Part shown: positions 5,575-6,354 of the stretch, piece after piece
Layout: each line of letters starts with the position of its first letter
Numbering within the stretch: position 1 is the stretch's first letter
Source: Patescibacteria group bacterium
GTDB taxonomy: Bacteria; Patescibacteriota; Minisyncoccia; Phycocordibacterales; Phycocordibacteraceae
NCBI GenBank assembly: GCA_018823385.1
Contig: JAHJIK010000054.1
Span: 1-6,354 of the forward strand
Reading direction: 5' to 3'
DNA length: 6,354 bases
Position numbers and translations under genes: made by a program
The notes under the pieces: model-generated
The model's database searches: none
What the model was told of the DNA's origin: nothing
The model's input: the letters and a program-made list of their open reading frames with translations, nothing else

Positions 5575-6354
5575 TTCGGAAGCGCGTACTGCGTGCCTTT
5601 CTTTTCAACCAATCTCTCAGCAAGGAGTTTGTCTAATTGAATCAGCGCCTGTTCCTTTCGCTCAGTTCCTAGAACACGTGAGAGAGCGGTGCGAGTTCTT
5701 GGTGTGTCTATAAGTGAACGGAGTATCGCGCCTCTCGCTTGCCTATCAGACCCTTCAAAGGCCGACTGCTTCTTATATCCCTTCTTGGTTGCGTTGAGCT
5801 TTATGCCAGAGCGTTTGAGGAAGGAGCCATAGTCCATCAGTGCGCCGTACCACTCTCTCGATCTTCCTTTAGGAAATACCTCCGTTAGGGTGCCTCGTAT
5901 TTCATCGTCTGACACGTGCGTTTTCCCTGGATAGAAGTGGTGCGCTATGACCGTGCGTATATTTGTTTCGATGAAAATAACATCCTGATTGTATGCAAAT
6001 GCAGCCACTGCTCTGGCGGTATATGGGCCAACTCCGGGAAGCTTCTCAAGTTCGAGCGGATCAGTTGGCAGTACTCCCTTGTATGTATCTGTGATGACCT
6101 TTGAAGCCTCCCAGAGCCCCTTAGCGCGCCTGTTGTACCCCAATCCCTGCCAGAGGGTGAGAACGTCAGAAAGGGGCGCTACGGACAGTTTTTTGGGAGT
6201 AGGATATCGCTTCATCCACGTGGTGAAATATGGCACCACCCTATCTACCTGCGTCTGTTGCAGCATTATCTCAGACACCAGTATGTGATATGGATCAGTG
6301 GTTTTCCGCCACGGGAGATCGTGACGTCCATGCTCTTTTGAGTATTTCCAAATG
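5571..6354 (-). CDS. mutY: MutY-like A/G-specific adenine glycosylase lacking the Fe-S cluster (5' end beyond window)
   Basis: MutY removes adenine mispaired with 8-oxoguanine in base excision repair. The visible 260 residues (1 = the codon at 6353-6351) read through the right edge with no start, so the gene is cut by the window; GTG at 6278 is an internal Val codon. Landmarks: RHDLPWR (10-16), DPYHILVSEIMLQQTQ (20-35) with catalytic Glu28, QGLGYNRRA (69-77), and the helix-hairpin-helix LPGVGPYTA (105-113). The catalytic Asp position reads IETNI, with Glu129 in place of Asp. After LMDYGS (172-177) the four Fe-S cysteines are absent; the visible protein has no Cys. No NUDIX-like domain follows. 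Instead KQSAFEGSDRQARG and a short winged-helix-like tail (about 207-260) end the protein. It may be a distinct Fe-S-free clade. The fold call is firm and the substrate probable. Confidence 0.88.
   Translation of the reverse strand, partial: IWKYSKEHGRHDLPWRKTTDPYHILVSEIMLQQTQVDRVVPYFTTWMKRYPTPKKLSVAPLSDVLTLWQGLGYNRRAKGLWEASKVITDTYKGVLPTDPLELEKLPGVGPYTARAVAAFAYNQDVIFIETNIRTVIAHHFYPGKTHVSDDEIRGTLTEVFPKGRSREWYGALMDYGSFLKRSGIKLNATKKGYKKQSAFEGSDRQARGAILRSLIDTPRTRTALSRVLGTERKEQALIQLDKLLAERLVEKKGTQYALPN
5578..5605 (+). terminator. Possible terminator of the MFS gene inside the end of mutY
   Basis: GGAAGCGCG (5578-5586) can pair with CGTGC and TTTC (5592-5601, one bulged C, two G-T pairs counted) around loop TACTG, followed by TTTT. 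It begins four bases after the MFS stop and lies wholly within the last codons of mutY on the other strand. The stem is imperfect, so this is a moderate guess. Confidence 0.38.

Noticed and set aside
6276..6278. GTG as the start codon of mutY
   Set aside because: The frame stays open to the window edge and the residues before it (LPWR, DPYHIL) are standard MutY sequence, so this GTG is an internal Val codon.
1..6354. tRNA, rRNA, CRISPR array, transposon ends or att sites
   Set aside because: No cloverleaf, rRNA motif, spaced repeat series or transposase-like frame could be found by eye; the window is almost fully covered by ordinary genes.

Overview
The window holds six protein-coding genes and looks like a compact bacterial chromosome segment, most likely from a Candidate Phyla Radiation (Patescibacteria/Parcubacteria-type) organism. 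This placement is inference. It rests on a MutY-like glycosylase with no Fe-S cysteines, an RNase J with a proline/alanine-rich basic tail, a minimal 76-residue SecG, an orphan membrane-anchored family 5 solute-binding protein beside secG, and genes that often lack a Shine-Dalgarno site and start directly behind an extended -10 promoter. I see no tRNA, rRNA, CRISPR array, insertion sequence or phage gene.

Layout. (i) 22-312 encodes a 96-residue three-helix membrane protein of unknown function with a strong Shine-Dalgarno site. It is closed by a hairpin terminator at about 322-345. (ii) 395-2359 is a plausible operon: secG starts a few bases behind a -35/-10 promoter and is followed after 12 bases by a membrane-anchored peptide/nickel-type substrate-binding protein. 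(iii) A 65-base gap carries a good ribosome-binding site, a nine-codon mini-ORF and a hairpin. It precedes rnj (RNase J, 2425-4347), which itself has no Shine-Dalgarno site. (iv) A perfect 21-bp inverted repeat ends this block. (v) An apparently leaderless MFS transporter gene follows (4420-5574). (vi) A MutY-like adenine glycosylase gene lies on the minus strand, overlaps the MFS stop by four bases and runs off the right edge.

How the genes fit together. secG (translocon) and the anchored binding protein both concern the cell envelope, and rnj is the likely mRNA-decay enzyme. No ABC permease or ATPase is present for the binding protein. The most noteworthy signals are a line of five histidines on one face of a predicted helix in the central loop of the MFS protein; a Tyr where RNase J normally has its last metal-binding His; the structured mini-ORF leader in front of rnj; and a MutY homologue without the Fe-S cluster, without a NUDIX domain and with Glu at the catalytic Asp position.
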